Assembly (NCBI GenBank): GCA_963281155.1
Contig: CAUJLY010000001.1
Location: 2,294,001 to 2,358,000, forward strand
Reading direction: 5' to 3'
Source of the DNA: Rhabditophanes sp. KR3021
Taxonomy: Eukaryota > Nematoda > Chromadorea > Rhabditida > Alloionematidae
DNA: 64,000 bases
The notes below the pieces were generated by a model. It saw only the letters and a program-made list of their open reading frames with translations, made no database searches and was not told where the DNA came from. Both the position numbers and the translations under genes were made by a program. This document shows positions 21,812 through 34,021 of this stretch, piece after piece. The stretch's first letter is position 1. The number at the start of each line of letters is the position of its first letter.

Positions 21812-23123
21812 GTTGCATTATTGTGCTCATCCAATTAGCAAGGCTTAAAACCCAGTTGAGTATCCTTAACTCATCTAAGTTATCAAAGAAACCCTAAGCT
21901 CCCAAGTTACTCACAACTTGACTATCACAACAGATTGAAGTGCCTACCTTTGCTTGTATTTTTAGTCGTAAATAAACATTACCAAATACAAATTGTAAAT
22001 CCTTTAAATGTAACTTAAGCAACGACGGTATTCAAGCACAGTAAGGACTCAAAAGGTAATGAGTCACTATCAGTTTAATGATTATTTAGTTCAAAATTAT
22101 TGTTGTCTTGTAGCATCACATAAAATAGAACAACAATATTATTTGTTTAATAATCTGCTAGTTAAACCAAATGTATTTTGTTATTCGAGTATTTTCCCAA
22201 TCTTGGTTTATGAAAATGAATGGCAGTGATTTTGAAATATCATTAAGACGACTCTTACTTTGGGGAGATATTCATTTAAATCGACCAATAGGTTATCATC
22301 GCCTTAAATAATCTTTTACTAGAAAGCATTCGGTTTCTGTTTTAAAAACAAAATATCTCGTTGGGCTTAATTTATGAAATTTAATTGAACGCACTTGGTA
22401 TTTTTATATCGTAATTTTATTTTAGGAAATTGTCTTTACTTATGTAATTACAACATTCGCACTACATATTTATTTTATACTTTCTTGATAATAAATAAAT
22501 TGAACTATTATTCTTTCGACTTTCACATGCTATTCAATTGATTAAGCATTTGAAAAATTTGAAAACTAATAACGATGCTGTTTTAAAGAATTTCATTTTC
22601 TCTGGTCATAGTACAAAGAATTTTATTCAGTGAATAATATCTGTAGTTTATTTACAAATCAAAATTATACTTAATTAACAAAAAGATAACTAATTAATTT
22701 ATTAATATTATTTTATGATTCATATGAGGCATTTTTGTCGTCCAGTCATTAATTTGTATTAATAAATGAGTAATATGTACAAGATAAGTAAAATGATTGA
22801 CATTTAAATAACTTCTCAAAAACAGTATTTCACACTGATAAAAATGTACCTGTATTTTTAAATGATAATTTTTTATCAACAGATATTTATTATGAAAATT
22901 TAAATATTTTTATTTCCTATTTCTTAAATCATTCGTTATTTGATTAATCAAAGTAATAGTTAAACTATTTTTATGATTAAATTGTTTAATCCTTTGTCAT
23001 CCTACGCATATTTGCCAAGTAAATATAGATACAGTTTATAATTTTTAATTAGAGGATGTGATTACAGAATACTATATAAACTATTTTAAAATTGAACACT
23101 ATAAGCAATAATTTCCCATTAAA
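21812..23123. other. intergenic
   Basis: AT-rich; no supported gene. A TATA-like ACTATATAAA at about 23071 lies about 50 bp before the thaumatin-like gene. Confidence 0.45.
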
Positions 23124-23920
23124 ATGACTTTGATTTTTTGGTGCTTATCAGCCATTTTTCTCATAACCGGTTTTTCATCTGTTCGAATTGACATAGTCAA
23201 TCGTTGCAATCATACTATTTGGCCTGGAATTCAAGGATCAACTCCTGTTGAGAATGGCGGATTTAAATTGAATTCCGGACAATCAAAAAGTATTGACGTT
23301 CCTGATCGTTGGACCGCTGGAAGAATTTGGGCCAGAACTGGGTGCAACGGTAATATGGATTGTGAAACTGGATTCTGCAAAAATAATGTTCAATGTGGCG
23401 GAGCTGGCGGAAGACCACCAGCCTCATTAGCTGAGTTTACCTTAGGTGGTTGGGGAGAGCAGGATTATTACGACGTTAGTTTGGTCGATGGATATAACAT
23501 ACAAGTAACAATTGAACCTATTAAAGGAACATATAGAACAATTGGAGAAAAATACGACTGCAAGAAAGCTGGTAAATGTCGTTCAAATCTTCTTTTAAGT
23601 TGCCCACAGCCATTAAGACACTTAAACTCCCAAGGATATGTAAGTAACTACTTCTTAACGTTAATAATATTGTATATATTTAGACTGTTGGATGTTTCAG
23701 TGCATGTACTAAATTTAATACTGACCAATATTGCTGCCGTGGAAAGTTCAATACTCCTCAGACTTGTAAATTATCCAATTGGCCAGTTAATTATCCAAAA
23801 TATTTCAAAGGCAATTGCCCTACTGCATACTCATACATATATGACAATAAAAGGAGTACCTTCACCTGTAGAGGAAGTAATGGAAGAATGAGTCCAGATT
23901 ACAGAGTTACTTTCTGTTAA
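23124..23920 (+). CDS. thaumatin-like protein, 250 aa
   Basis: Two exons, 23124-23639 and 23684-23920, phase 0. Signal peptide at residues 1-19, then the family start VRIDIVNRCNHTIWPGI. All 16 cysteines of the thaumatin fold are present, eight in each exon. Family motifs seen are WARTGC, the GQDYYDVS-like block (EQDYYDVSLVDGYNIQVT), YCCRG and the terminal C. Nematodes carry several such secreted proteins (C. elegans thn genes), many induced by infection, so an extracellular defence or cuticle role is likely but not shown here. AATAAA occurs about 75 bp after the stop. Confidence 0.93.
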
Positions 23921-24014
23921 TTCTTTTACGTACCGTTTACAATTTTTTAATAACATTCTTTAATTTTTATTCAATTTATAACAATTGTTCGACAATAAAG
24001 CCATATTTACAATT

Positions 24015-25016
24015 CTATTTGTATTTTGCCAAGGTATGAACAGTTATATTCGCACTAAAATTTTTAATAGTTGGTGATCCAAATAAGTAGTTTGATATTT
24101 TTCTAACTCGCGCTTTAAATACTTTTCTACTTTTGGTTATTATTGTTATGAAGAGTAGGGATTGAAATGTTGGTACACAAATAGTAGATAATGATGCAAA
24201 TATTCCAATATATCTTGCTTGGATTTTGAATATTATTGTAATAATATAACTTCCAATCGGCAGAAATCCAAAAACAAAGGGTACTATGGCTTGAAGGAAA
24301 AATACTTTGTAAAATTCATTGTTTAGTTGTCTGGTCTTACTTGTCATTATGGATGAGTGAGTATTCATGAATTTGCGATATTTATAAAGAGAGACACATA
24401 TTATTATAAAATTTATAAGGATATACAAGTTTATGGGGATAATAATTGAAGCAAATTTGGCCCCTGTAATAGGGAAGCTTACACTTTTACTATTATTATT
24501 AACATCTAAATCTGAAATATTATTCTGCACATAATATTTGTATAGCATATAAGGATCAGTTTCTTCTTTCATACTAAAGAATGTCACATTCGCCATGATT
24601 ATTAACGTGACCAAGAGATTGATCAAAAGCAATCCAATTAAATGTCTTATCTTAAATGTAAATCCGTTTTTGATAAACAAATATCGGATCAACACAGATA
24701 TTTGAGTTAATGAAAAGTTGTAGTAAAAAAGAGTTGTATAAATAAAACATATGATTAGTATGATTCGAAAATCTGACGTATCAAAATATGATGTATAGAA
24801 TGTACAGTAATCCCCAATTGTAACTATCTCGGGTCTTATTATTAATGCTGCAATTGAATAAATGGTATCAATACCAAAAGCTACAAATGGTATTAATGTT
24901 ACAGCTGTAGATTTTCCATTATTTTGAAAATGTTTAAACAAACTTAAAGCTAGAAGATTTGATGCTAATGAGATAGCAAATATGATTATACTAAAGATTA
25001 CAAATAAGTTTGCCAT
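24015..25016 (-). CDS. intronless serpentine (7TM) receptor, 333 aa
   Basis: A single exon with seven hydrophobic segments. It starts MANLFVIFSIIIFAISLASN and has SVLIRYLFIKNG after TM3. TM7 runs into TIITKSRKVFKARVRKI, a basic tail. It is clearly paralogous to the five-exon gene at 41400-42604: compare LNLIALSLY with SNLLALSLF, and shared QARYxG and the TKSRK motif after TM7. This copy has none of the four introns. The product should be a nematode-type chemosensory GPCR; I cannot place it firmly in a named family. Confidence 0.78.
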   Translation of the reverse strand: MANLFVIFSIIIFAISLASNLLALSLFKHFQNNGKSTAVTLIPFVAFGIDTIYSIAALIIRPEIVTIGDYCTFYTSYFDTSDFRIILIICFIYTTLFYYNFSLTQISVLIRYLFIKNGFTFKIRHLIGLLLINLLVTLIIMANVTFFSMKEETDPYMLYKYYVQNNISDLDVNNNSKSVSFPITGAKFASIIIPINLYILINFIIICVSLYKYRKFMNTHSSIMTSKTRQLNNEFYKVFFLQAIVPFVFGFLPIGSYIITIIFKIQARYIGIFASLSTICVPTFQSLLFITIITKSRKVFKARVRKISNYLFGSPTIKNFSANITVHTLAKYK

Positions 25017-26759
25017 TTAATAAAAATTTAATTTTTATACAGTTTTATATAGTAAATAAGTGTTGAGAAACTGCATAAACAGACAACAGAATAGATATGT
25101 TAAATGAGCTTATTGGTTGATATAAAACTTATGCTTAAGTTAGAATAGTTTTAGTAATGTTATTTGTTATTTATATATACAAGTCGATGTCATCTTTTAT
25201 TGACAATTATAGTAGAAACAGAAAACGAATTACGTGTAATTAGTAATAACATTTATTTTCAGATGTTTTGTTATGGATGAATTGTTAAGTTTGTCTCAAT
25301 TTAGCTCATATTTACCTGCAAAAATTGTTGTTATGAAAAATTAATATATTAACAATAAATATTTATTTCTGCTTTTGTACAATGTTTGTCATTAATTATA
25401 TCCATGCAAAATGTTGTGTTTGATAACATTTTTCATAATTAGATGCTTGTTAAACGATTCCGTTCTTGATAAACAACAGAAGACATTACAATTAAATTAG
25501 CAATATGTTTGGAAACATTTTTAAAAATTAGGAACAAGAATCTACAAACTAGCTCAATAGTCTAAATTTGTTAAAAAATATATATTCTGTAATTTCATAA
25601 TGTATTTTATCTCAATAGCATAAAGCAATTGTAATTTTTATCTTCTCCTTAATCGGATAAGTGTTAATAATTTTCATCAAATGCTGGGATCGAATTGTAA
25701 TATTTAAAGAATATTATACTGCTATAGTTTTATTTAGAAGGTGAAACAAACATGATTTCTAAAAATGAAATTTTAATTTAACATTTTACTGTAAAACTTT
25801 GCATAACATGAATTACTCATTGCGAACCATTTTTTAAAATGGAAAAAAGTGTATTTTAATAAAGATTAAACAGGCGATATAGATGATATAATTAATAATT
25901 TCTTTACAAAATGTATTTTTGCACAGACTCGATATATCTCAAAAGTCCGAATAAGGTGTATCTATATGTTAGATGGGCTACATGTCATACTATGACTCAT
26001 TATCCTACATTCATATTGCGTGTAACATTTATATTATAGATATATGTTTATTAGTATGGTAAATTAGTTACCTTATTCTAAAAGTAGTATTTTTAATTAA
26101 GATCCTTCATCATTTGCATACAGCAATTGGCTCACGAATTGATTTTCTAAATGGTGGTTCTATCTGCGGTAGCACTTCCTCAATAGGCAAATTTATTATT
26201 AAATGGTCGTTTCCATTTGCAAGTTGCATTAGAAAAAAATGAAATAAATACAACGCAGATAATATGAAATTTCATTTTTGTTCTTGTTTTTATAGGTTCA
26301 AATCACGTATCAGTTAATCATTATATTATTGAAAACAATATTGGATTTAAGTAATGAATAAATTAGACTTGCATTTTTTGATCTCGATTAAATAACCCCT
26401 TCACATGTATTTGTTACATTACTTGGAAACAATCTGAAACATACACGACAAAAAGTGTTAATGTGATCAGATGAAAGTACGCGCACATTTGTGTATCAAA
26501 AATGTCACATTATCAAATGTGTTCTTAGCATGATTGAAATCAAGATGACGTACATTTATACTAATTTACCGTCATAATAATGATGTAATATCATCCTTCT
26601 CGGCCTATAGTGCATGTTATTCTAAATTATGGGCGGTAATATAACGATGATTAAATACACCCTCATTAGTTAATGTACTATAAAAGATGCTGATTTATGT
26701 ACTTTCTATAAATAGTAATTCAGGGCACTTGTCTTTTCAATTTATAATAATATCTAAGC
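25017..26759. other. intergenic
   Basis: A 39-codon minus-strand ORF near 26117-26236 (ending EPPFRKSIREPIAVCK) looks protein-like but could not be assigned. A TATA-like ACTATAAAAG at about 26678 lies about 80 bp before the aminotransferase ATG. Confidence 0.45.
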
Positions 26760-27925
26760 ATGTCTACTCAAAGAAGTGCAATCAATTTCGGAGCTGGCCC
26801 AGCACAATTACCTCTTGATGTTCTGAACAAAGCTAAGGATGAGCTTCTTGATTACAATGGTTCCGGAATATCAATTATGGGTAATTTATTATATTATTAA
26901 CTTAGTTATTATTTTGTTTAGAAATGAGCCACAGATCTGCCGATTTCCAAGCTCTTGTTAATGCTGCCAAAGATCAAGTCAAAAAATTGATGTGTGTTCC
27001 AGACAACTACGAAATTGTTTTCATGCAAGGAGGTGGAAGTGCACAATTCGCAGCTATTCCATTGAACATTGCAAAATCCATCAATGGCAACAAAGCTATT
27101 GCCAACTATTTGGTCACCGGAACTTGGTCTCAAAAAGCTGCCCAAGAGGCAAAGAAATACATCCAAGTTAATTTAGTAACTCCCGCTACCAAGCAGTTCT
27201 TGAATGTTCCTGACGCATCAACATGGAATATTGCACCTGATGCCAGTTACTTCTACTACTGTGCCAATGAAACCGTCCATGGGATTGAAATACCTGATAT
27301 CCAAGTACCTGAAGGAACTACTTTAGTAGCTGATGTTTCATCGAATATCATGACTCGCAATTTTGATGTGTCAAAGCATGGAATCGTTTATGCCGGGGCT
27401 CAGAAAAATCTTGGGATTCCTGGAGTAACTGTTGTCATAATCAGAAGAGATTTGATCGGCAAAGCTCATCAATCAACACCTAGTATCCTGGACTATAATT
27501 TAGCAGTTAAGAACAATTCACTTTACAACACACCAAATATGTTTTCACTCTACACTTTGAAGTTAATGATCCAACATGTCGAAGATAAAGGTGGTGTCAC
27601 ATATTTTGCTAAACTAAATCAAGAAAAGGCAAATACAATCTACGCTATCATAAATGATTCCAACGGTTTTTACTATTCCCCAATTGATAAGGACAGCAGG
27701 TCAAATGTTAACATCCCATTCAGAATCGGTGGCAAAGATGGAAACATTGAACTGGAGGAAAAGTTTTTGAAACTGGCCAAGGAAAAGAATTATATTGGGC
27801 TAAAGGGACACAGGTCTGTTGGAGGAATTAGGGTTTCAATTTACAATGCCATTACTTTGGAAGAAGTTAAATATCTTGCATACTTTTTGATCAAATTCCA
27901 ACAAGAGAATCCATTACAAAGATAA
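26760..27925 (+). CDS. phosphoserine aminotransferase, 374 aa
   Basis: Two exons, 26760-26880 and 26922-27925, with a phase-1 intron of 41 bp. The product converts 3-phosphohydroxypyruvate and glutamate to 3-phosphoserine, the second step of the phosphorylated serine pathway, in the cytosol using PLP. Seen are [11 protein letters not shown] at the N-terminus, [12 protein letters not shown] across the splice, [13 protein letters not shown], and [10 protein letters not shown] with the PLP lysine. Length matches the family. The next gene encodes the preceding pathway enzyme in the same orientation. Confidence 0.96.
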
Positions 27926-28815
27926 ATATTTAAGATAAATGAATTACAAAAATGAATAAAATAAATACGACAAACGAATGTCTAATGATTTTTTAATTAA
28001 AGTAAATTGTTAAACAAAAACATGTATAGATAAATTTGAGACGAAACAATCATAGTTTAAACAATATCTATATTTTAGGTATTATAACTACTAACTAAAT
28101 CGGTAGCGATGAAATCAAATTATGCACTTCATAAAAACAAGCTGATTTCCTTATCTTAAAATAATGCGCGTCTAAAGCGTGTTCTTTACCACGTTAACAA
28201 TGATTAGTAATTTAAACAAACCAGACAACTAAAACATAATTAATTGTAATTAAGTAATTTAATTTAATCATTTTGAACAGTAAATAAAATAATCTGGATT
28301 ATGCATTGTCTTCTTTTAAAAGACTAAAGTACATCTCCCAAAGGACACATTTTGTGTTAAAAATTTGATAGTAGTAAAAGTGATTTAATTCATACTTTCA
28401 TTCACCATTCTTATGCATTTATATTTGGTTACTTCTACTCATTAATTTTGTCAACTCCATAATCAATCTGATATCGATGTTTTTATTAGTCAACGAATCC
28501 ACATATCTTTTTGTATCTTATGCTTGATTATATGCCCAGATGCTGGAGACTAATTGGCTATCTAATAAAATGCTTCAAGAAAATTAGCAATCTGATTTAT
28601 AAAGATTGTGCTAGTAAATTCGTAATGCATCACCACGTTATGTCTGAACCTTTTTAAATTAGTAATAGTGATGCAATAAAAATGGGCAGCCCTTTCTCCA
28701 TATGATCTTATAACTTTGGTATTGTGTCGCACGTTTTTGGCACTATATAAAGACAAAATTTGGTCTATTTATCCAGTTTACATAACTAATTTTAGAGAAC
28801 TATTTATTTACTACA
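27926..28815. other. spacer between the two serine-synthesis genes
   Basis: No gene. CTATATAAAG at about 28743-28752, about 65 bp before the dehydrogenase ATG, suggests the second gene has its own promoter, although the spacer alone does not rule out operonic transcription. Confidence 0.5.
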
Positions 28816-29849
28816 ATGAAGCTTACTATGAAGATGGAAAATGTTCTAATTGCCGACGAAATCGAGCAAGAGTGCATTGATGCTTTGAAAGCTGAAGGCA
28901 TTAATGCCGTTGTCAAGACCAAGCAAACACACGATCAGTTGCTCGAATTGCTTCCCCAATTTGACGCTGTTATTGTTAGATCAGCCACAAAGGTAGGTTA
29001 AATAATTCAATTCAAATATCTAATTATGCAATTGTTTAGATTACCAAAGAACTAATTGTTGCTGGGTCAAAAGGAAAATTGAAGATTGTCGGAAGAGCTG
29101 GAACTGGAGTTGACAACATCGATGTTGTTGCTGCTACCGAGGCCGGAGTCGTTGTCATGAATACCCCTAATGGAAACAGCCAATCTGCGGCTGAATTAAC
29201 GTGTGCCCTTGTATTATCGTTAGCTAGGAATATTACACAAGCCGATGCTTCCATGAAAAGCGGTAAATGGGCAAGGAAAGATTTTATGGGCGAAGAAATC
29301 GGTGGAAAAGTGTTGGCAATTATTGGATTAGGACGAATTGGACAAATGGTTGCTTCAAGAATGCAAGCTTTTGGAATGGAAGTTATTGGCTTCGACCCAT
29401 TGGTTACCGAAGAAGCTGCTAAAGCACTGGACATTCAGTTGTTGGGACTCGATCAAATTTACGCTAAAGCCGACTATATCACAGTCCATGTTCCCTTAAA
29501 TAAGCACACCCAAAATTTGATCAACAAGGAAGTTCTTTTGAAATGCAAAAAGGGAGTAAGAATCATTAATGTCGCCAGAGGAGGAATCATTAACGAAGTT
29601 GAATTGGTTGAGTCAATTAGAAACAACCATGTGAAAGGAGCTGCATTTGACGTTTTTGAAGAGGAACCCCCAAAATTCCGTGATTTAGTTGAAAATGGGC
29701 AAGTTATTGCAATTCCTCATTTAGGAGCTTCAACTAAAGAAGCCCAAGTTAGAGTTGCCGTAGAAATCGCTAAGAATATTGTGGCTGTCAACAAAACTTT
29801 TGAGCTCCTAGGAGCCATTAATGCAAAGGACATCGCTAAAGCTTGTTAA
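28816..29849 (+). CDS. D-3-phosphoglycerate dehydrogenase, short form, 328 aa
   Basis: Two exons, 28816-28992 and 29040-29849, phase 0. It oxidises 3-phosphoglycerate to 3-phosphohydroxypyruvate with NAD, the first step of serine synthesis. Motifs in order are VRSATK, GRAGTGVDNIDV, the Rossmann loop GLGRIGQ, VPLNKHTQ, NVARGGIINE (catalytic Arg), DVFEEEPP (catalytic Glu) and IPHLGAST (catalytic His). It stops just after the nucleotide and substrate domains, lacking the regulatory C-terminal domains of the human enzyme; nematode enzymes of this short type are known. Start could also be the second Met, four codons in. Confidence 0.95.
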
Positions 29850-30881
29850 ATGATCCATTCCATTATTTAATAAAAACATTCAACAATCTGAAGTTTATCA
29901 TCTGTTTACAATTATATAATTTAATTACTTCTGTTTTTTAATATAAAACCTAGTGTTTATAGTATAAATTACTTCCCAAAATAGAAGATTCACTAAAAAA
30001 GTATGCATTTGTAATTTGAGAAATTGAATTAACTTACTTTGACGAAGAAAGCATTTTTTCTGATCTTCCGTTGATTTATTTCGGATGCACCGATTATGTC
30101 AATATTGATGAATTACTTGCAAACCCTTTTATGGTGTTAAAATTAGTTGATGATATTAATGATGTTGTTCAAGATCGCTAAAGACTGTTTTCATTTTCGA
30201 AAGTTGATGGTACATCGATATTTCAGAGGGATTTGGCGATTAAATTGAAAATAATAATGATTTAATTTTTATTTTTGTTATAATTTGTGACAATATTTAA
30301 TAGCGGATTTCTTTAGCATACATTTTTGATGGAAAATTCCAATGGATAGTTTGTCTGTCTCTTACTTAATCAGTAAAATAATCAAAACGATGTTAGAGAG
30401 AATCTTTTAATTTATGTTTATGAATAATAGGAAAAATAATAATATCCAATGATTCAAACACGTTAAATATTTATTTTACTGGCTTATCAGACAATAAATA
30501 TTATAAAAAATAAGTTTAAAGTCAACATTTTTTGCGGTAGACAAAATATTTCCAAATTGAATGCTAATAAAATCAACAGCAGGAGAAATTATCGGAATGT
30601 GTTAAGTTATAAACTGTTTAAGGTCAAATATTTGTGTTTGGTATTTGTCATGCCAATAAAATAATTGCTTCTTTTTAAAAAATACTTAATATTGAGTATC
30701 GTAATGCTAATTATGTAGTTTTAGATCAAATGTTTATAATTTATCGTTTTCATAATTTTCAACAAGTTGAAATGCACAAAATGTCTTCAGATTTGTAATT
30801 TTTCTTTCCTCTTAAAACAATATTAAGTTTCAGTAGACTCAGATTTAGCAATTTCGTAGCATGACCAAAGCATATTGATAA
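29850..30881. other. intergenic with a protein-like relic
   Basis: A plus-strand frame at about 30025-30180 (DLPLIYFGCTDYVNIDELL...) reads like coding sequence, then stops. It may be a piece of an F-box-like or LRR-like gene, but I cannot assign it. The rest is AT-rich and empty. Confidence 0.3.
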
Positions 30882-30954
30882 GCTCCCGTGGTGTAGTGGT
30901 TATCACATCTGTCTAACACACAGAAGGCCGGCGGATCGAGACCGCCCGGGATCA
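30882..30954 (+). tRNA. degenerate tRNA-Val (AAC)-like gene
   Basis: The cloverleaf is mostly intact with anticodon loop CTAACAC (AAC). However, acceptor pair 2-71 is C-U, and the T-loop reads ATCGAGA instead of TTCGANN, which damages the internal B-box promoter. The same changes and the 3' flank (ATCATACTTTTT) recur in the relic at 44965-45029. Probably a pseudogene; it could still be transcribed. Confidence 0.6.
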
Positions 30955-31830
30955 TACTTTTTGATTATTTATTTTAATATTTTATTTTGTTAAAAAAGGA
31001 TATAATAACCTTCAATTTCCCAATAATACTAATCAAAACAACAAATATTAAAGTTAAACAATGTTTCTTGAATTTCAGACACAATATGAAGTCGCAAATA
31101 ATATTAGCTAATTGTGTACCTATTTATTTTATTCACACAGCTAAATTAGATAATATCCATTAATTTCAAAGAATACAAATTGTAATTACATTAATTATTG
31201 CTCAATTTATTCATCGCATCATCATCAGTCTCAATTTATCTGTAGAATATTCCTTTGCACAAACTCTTTAATAACTACATATTCTTCATTTGTTTAACAT
31301 TTATTTTGGACTATTTGTCATGTTTGAATTTATTTCAACTGTTTTGTATATGCGACTCTTGATTTTTCTTATAAAACAACTTCTATTAAAAAATTAGAAG
31401 TTACAATACAATTTTATTTGATGTACATACTAAATGGGGTTTTAGATATTTTCGGTTTGAGTTATTAACGATGGAAGTTTTATATTGCTTGTTGATCTTA
31501 AATTTCGCCATTATATACATATAATTATTAATATTTTGTTATTTTTTCAAAAAGTTTTTGTTTAAGGTAAATATAATGTAGTTTGTGAGCAGAGCACACT
31601 TTCAACACAAACATCATCTGACCGACCATTCAGTGTCATTTTATTTACATATTGCACGGAGATAGTTAAAATGATACAAGATAAAATATGACGTTATCGG
31701 TACACAAACACGACACACTTTTTTACGCATTTATTATTTCAAAAAGGCGTGTTTGTAAGAATGATGCAACAGCCCCTTCGGAAATAGTGCTTTAATTTGG
31801 GAGATTCTTGAGAATAATTGACGTTTCAAC
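30955..31830. other. intergenic
   Basis: AT-rich with no supported gene. A near-match to a heat-shock element (ATTCTTGAGAATA) sits just before 31820. Confidence 0.4.
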
Positions 31831-31871
31831 TTTCGAGAAAGTTCAAGAATGAACAAAATTTGGGTATAAAA
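31831..31871 (+). promoter_or_regulatory. heat-shock element plus TATA box of metallothionein 1
   Basis: TTTCGAGAAAGTTCAAGAAT gives four alternating TTC/GAA units with 2-bp spacers, a near-perfect HSF1 site. GTATAAAAGG follows 33 bp after the element begins. The same element, spacing and TATA recur before metallothionein 2, so heat and probably metal induction through HSF is likely. Confidence 0.8.
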
Positions 31872-31941
31872 GGAAACAAAATGATCAGAGATGTATCTTA
31901 GTTTCAGCTAATACATTTATTTACTACAACTAAATATTAAA

Positions 31942-32127
31942 ATGGATTCCTGCAAGAACAACCAATGTCTTATTTTGAGTGCCTGTGATGTTTCATGTAA
32001 AAGTCAATGTGGAGGATGCGGAGATAATTGCAATTGTTCTTCGAACTGTAAAAATCAAGCGCAAGCTTCATGCTGCTGCAAATGCAAGACTGGGGGAGAT
32101 TGCAAGTGTGCTAACTGTAGATGTTAG
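31942..32127 (+). CDS. metallothionein 1, 61 aa, 17 cysteines
   Basis: A single short exon. There are 17 Cys in 61 residues arranged as CxxxxC, CxxxC, CxC and CCCxC clusters, with no aromatic residues, as expected for a metallothionein. The C-terminus TGGDCKCANCRC matches the GDCKCANCHC segment of C. elegans MTL-1. The product would bind zinc, cadmium or copper in the cytosol for detoxification and metal storage. The upstream heat-shock element and TATA box support stress induction. The N-terminus (MDSCKNNQC) is shared with the next gene and with the chimeric copy at 34318. AATAAA lies about 130 bp downstream. Confidence 0.9.
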   Translation: MDSCKNNQCLILSACDVSCKSQCGGCGDNCNCSSNCKNQAQASCCCKCKTGGDCKCANCRC

Positions 32128-33027
32128 ATATGTTAACTACATAATTACACATGCTGATTTAAACTGACGGAATGCCGGATCAAATACTATATTTTTTAAA
32201 ACCCATTTATGCATTTGATATAATGTAATCTCTTTAATTTTAATGCACTTCTTCAATTAAATAAATAAATTTGGTGAAAATCTAATCGTTGTCTTAATTT
32301 TGTGATTCTGAATATGGAATATTAACTACTTATTAAACAGTTGAAGCATTTTAAATTTAATATTACCCATTAAATAAACTAATCACACTTTTATCAAGAA
32401 TAATTAAATAAACTAATCGCAGTTTTTATTAGGAATAATTTAATTGAATAATTGAACTTATCATTAATAAAAAGTTACTATCAAATAAACGATTCTTGGC
32501 AAATGTTGTTTGTAGTTATTTCGGAATTTGTTGTGTTTATTGTTTCCAATCATAATATCAAGAATAGTAATATTTACTAATTATAAGACACTTTTATGAG
32601 TTTTTTTCTCGACATAGATAACACTTTCAAATGAAGTTCAAAATTCGGCTTTTATCCAAAATATACAAATGAAAAGGAAATACTTATTAATATTTAAGTT
32701 GTACATACATATTCATATGATTTTAATTGTGTTCTCATTTAAAAAATATATATTTAGTATATTTTAAGTATAAGACTAGATTATAGTTTGCGCGCAAAGA
32801 ACATTTTCAACACAAACATTTGTGTGACTTGAATTTGTGCTTTGGTTTAAAAATAGCACAAAAAGGAAACAGCTGGTCAAAATTGATCACTTCAATTGTT
32901 TACTTCTCAATTAGAACTAAAAAAGTAAAAAAGGCGTGAAGGTAAGAATGATGAAACAGCCTTTTTCAGAATATTGTTGCAAAATAAGAGAGCTCGAGTA
33001 ACAATCTAGCTTTTATCACGTTTCAAC

Positions 33028-33070
33028 TTTCGAGAAAGTTCAAGAATAAACAAAATGTTAGTATAAAAGG
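33028..33070 (+). promoter_or_regulatory. heat-shock element plus TATA box of metallothionein 2
   Basis: Same heat-shock element as at 31831, again 33 bp before GTATAAAAGG. The core promoter downstream (TATCAGAGATGTATC) is also almost identical to that of metallothionein 1, so both genes share a duplicated regulatory unit. Confidence 0.8.
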
Positions 33071-33131
33071 AAATTAAATTATCAGAGATGTATCATAGTT
33101 TTGACCAACATATTTACTCGTTACTACTAAA

Positions 33132-33308
33132 ATGAACTCCTGCAAGAACAACCAATGCATTATTTTGAATGCCTGTGATTACAACTGTAAGAAACAATGT
33201 GGAGACAACTTTAACTGCTCGAAGAATTGCAAAACTCAAGCCAATGCTTCATGCTGCTGCAAATGCAAGACTGGAGGAGATTGCAAGTGCGCTAACTGCT
33301 CATGTTAG
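33132..33308 (+). CDS. metallothionein 2, 58 aa, 15 cysteines
   Basis: Tandem paralogue of the gene at 31942, about 1 kb downstream on the same strand. The N-terminus (MNSCKNNQC) and the whole C-terminal half (ASCCCKCKTGGDCKCANC) are conserved. The middle has lost three residues and two cysteines (GDNFNCSKNC against a CGGCGDNCNC block) and has gained a Tyr and a Phe. The metal-binding capacity of the central cluster may therefore differ. ATG is chosen by alignment to gene 1. tRNA-Gly follows about 300 bp downstream. Confidence 0.9.
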   Translation: MNSCKNNQCIILNACDYNCKKQCGDNFNCSKNCKTQANASCCCKCKTGGDCKCANCSC

Positions 33309-33616
33309 ATATATCCTTTAACATCAAGAAAGTACGATTCAAAACTATACTTTGTAACATTCATTAATCATATTTTGATATAATTAATTGTCTTTAAGAT
33401 TCGAACCCGAAAATAACCCTTTCTTGAAATAAAATGTGTACTAATGATATGTTCTTTAACATTATTTTATTAGCAGTAGAATAGTTGTACCATCAAGTGA
33501 ATTTTCGTAATTAAGAACACGTTTGACACAAATATTTATAGAACTATGTTTGTGTTGCACCATCCTTAAAATACTAAAAAATATGGCAGGTTTTAGACAA
33601 ATGCAACGAATGACAA

Positions 33617-33687
33617 GCGTTCGTGGTTCAGTGGTAGAATGCTCGCCTGCCACGCGGGCGACCCGGGTTCGATTCCCGGCGGACGCA
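33617..33687 (+). tRNA. tRNA-Gly (GCC)
   Basis: A complete cloverleaf. GCGTTCG pairs with CGGACGC (one U-G) and is followed by A. Anticodon loop CTGCCAC gives GCC, and the T-arm GGTTCGATTCC is canonical. A poly-T terminator follows. Confidence 0.96.
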
Positions 33688-34021
33688 TTTTTTGCAATTC
33701 AATTCATTATTTTTTCACTGCGAAATAGATTAAAATAACCAACAAATAATAGCTTAGAGCCAAATTGAGTAGCGGTGTCGTTGAAAATAGAGGCCGGTTC
33801 AGACAAATCTTTAAAGAGTTCAGCATAAGCGAATCCGTGTTTTATAGCAGGCTTGCATCAAACATTCTCCCATTTTCTTTATTCCATATCAACGTAGGTT
33901 TTATTAAGAATTGCCAACTCTTTCAGTTGTTAACTTTTCCGTGGTGCGTTTGGTGTCTTCTGGAACATTTAATCAGTTCTATAATCAAACATTCACAATT
34001 AGCAACTTTTCAGTAGCATCT

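Noticed and set aside
29036..29434. 132-codon minus-strand ORF
   Set aside because: Antisense shadow of phosphoglycerate dehydrogenase exon 2.
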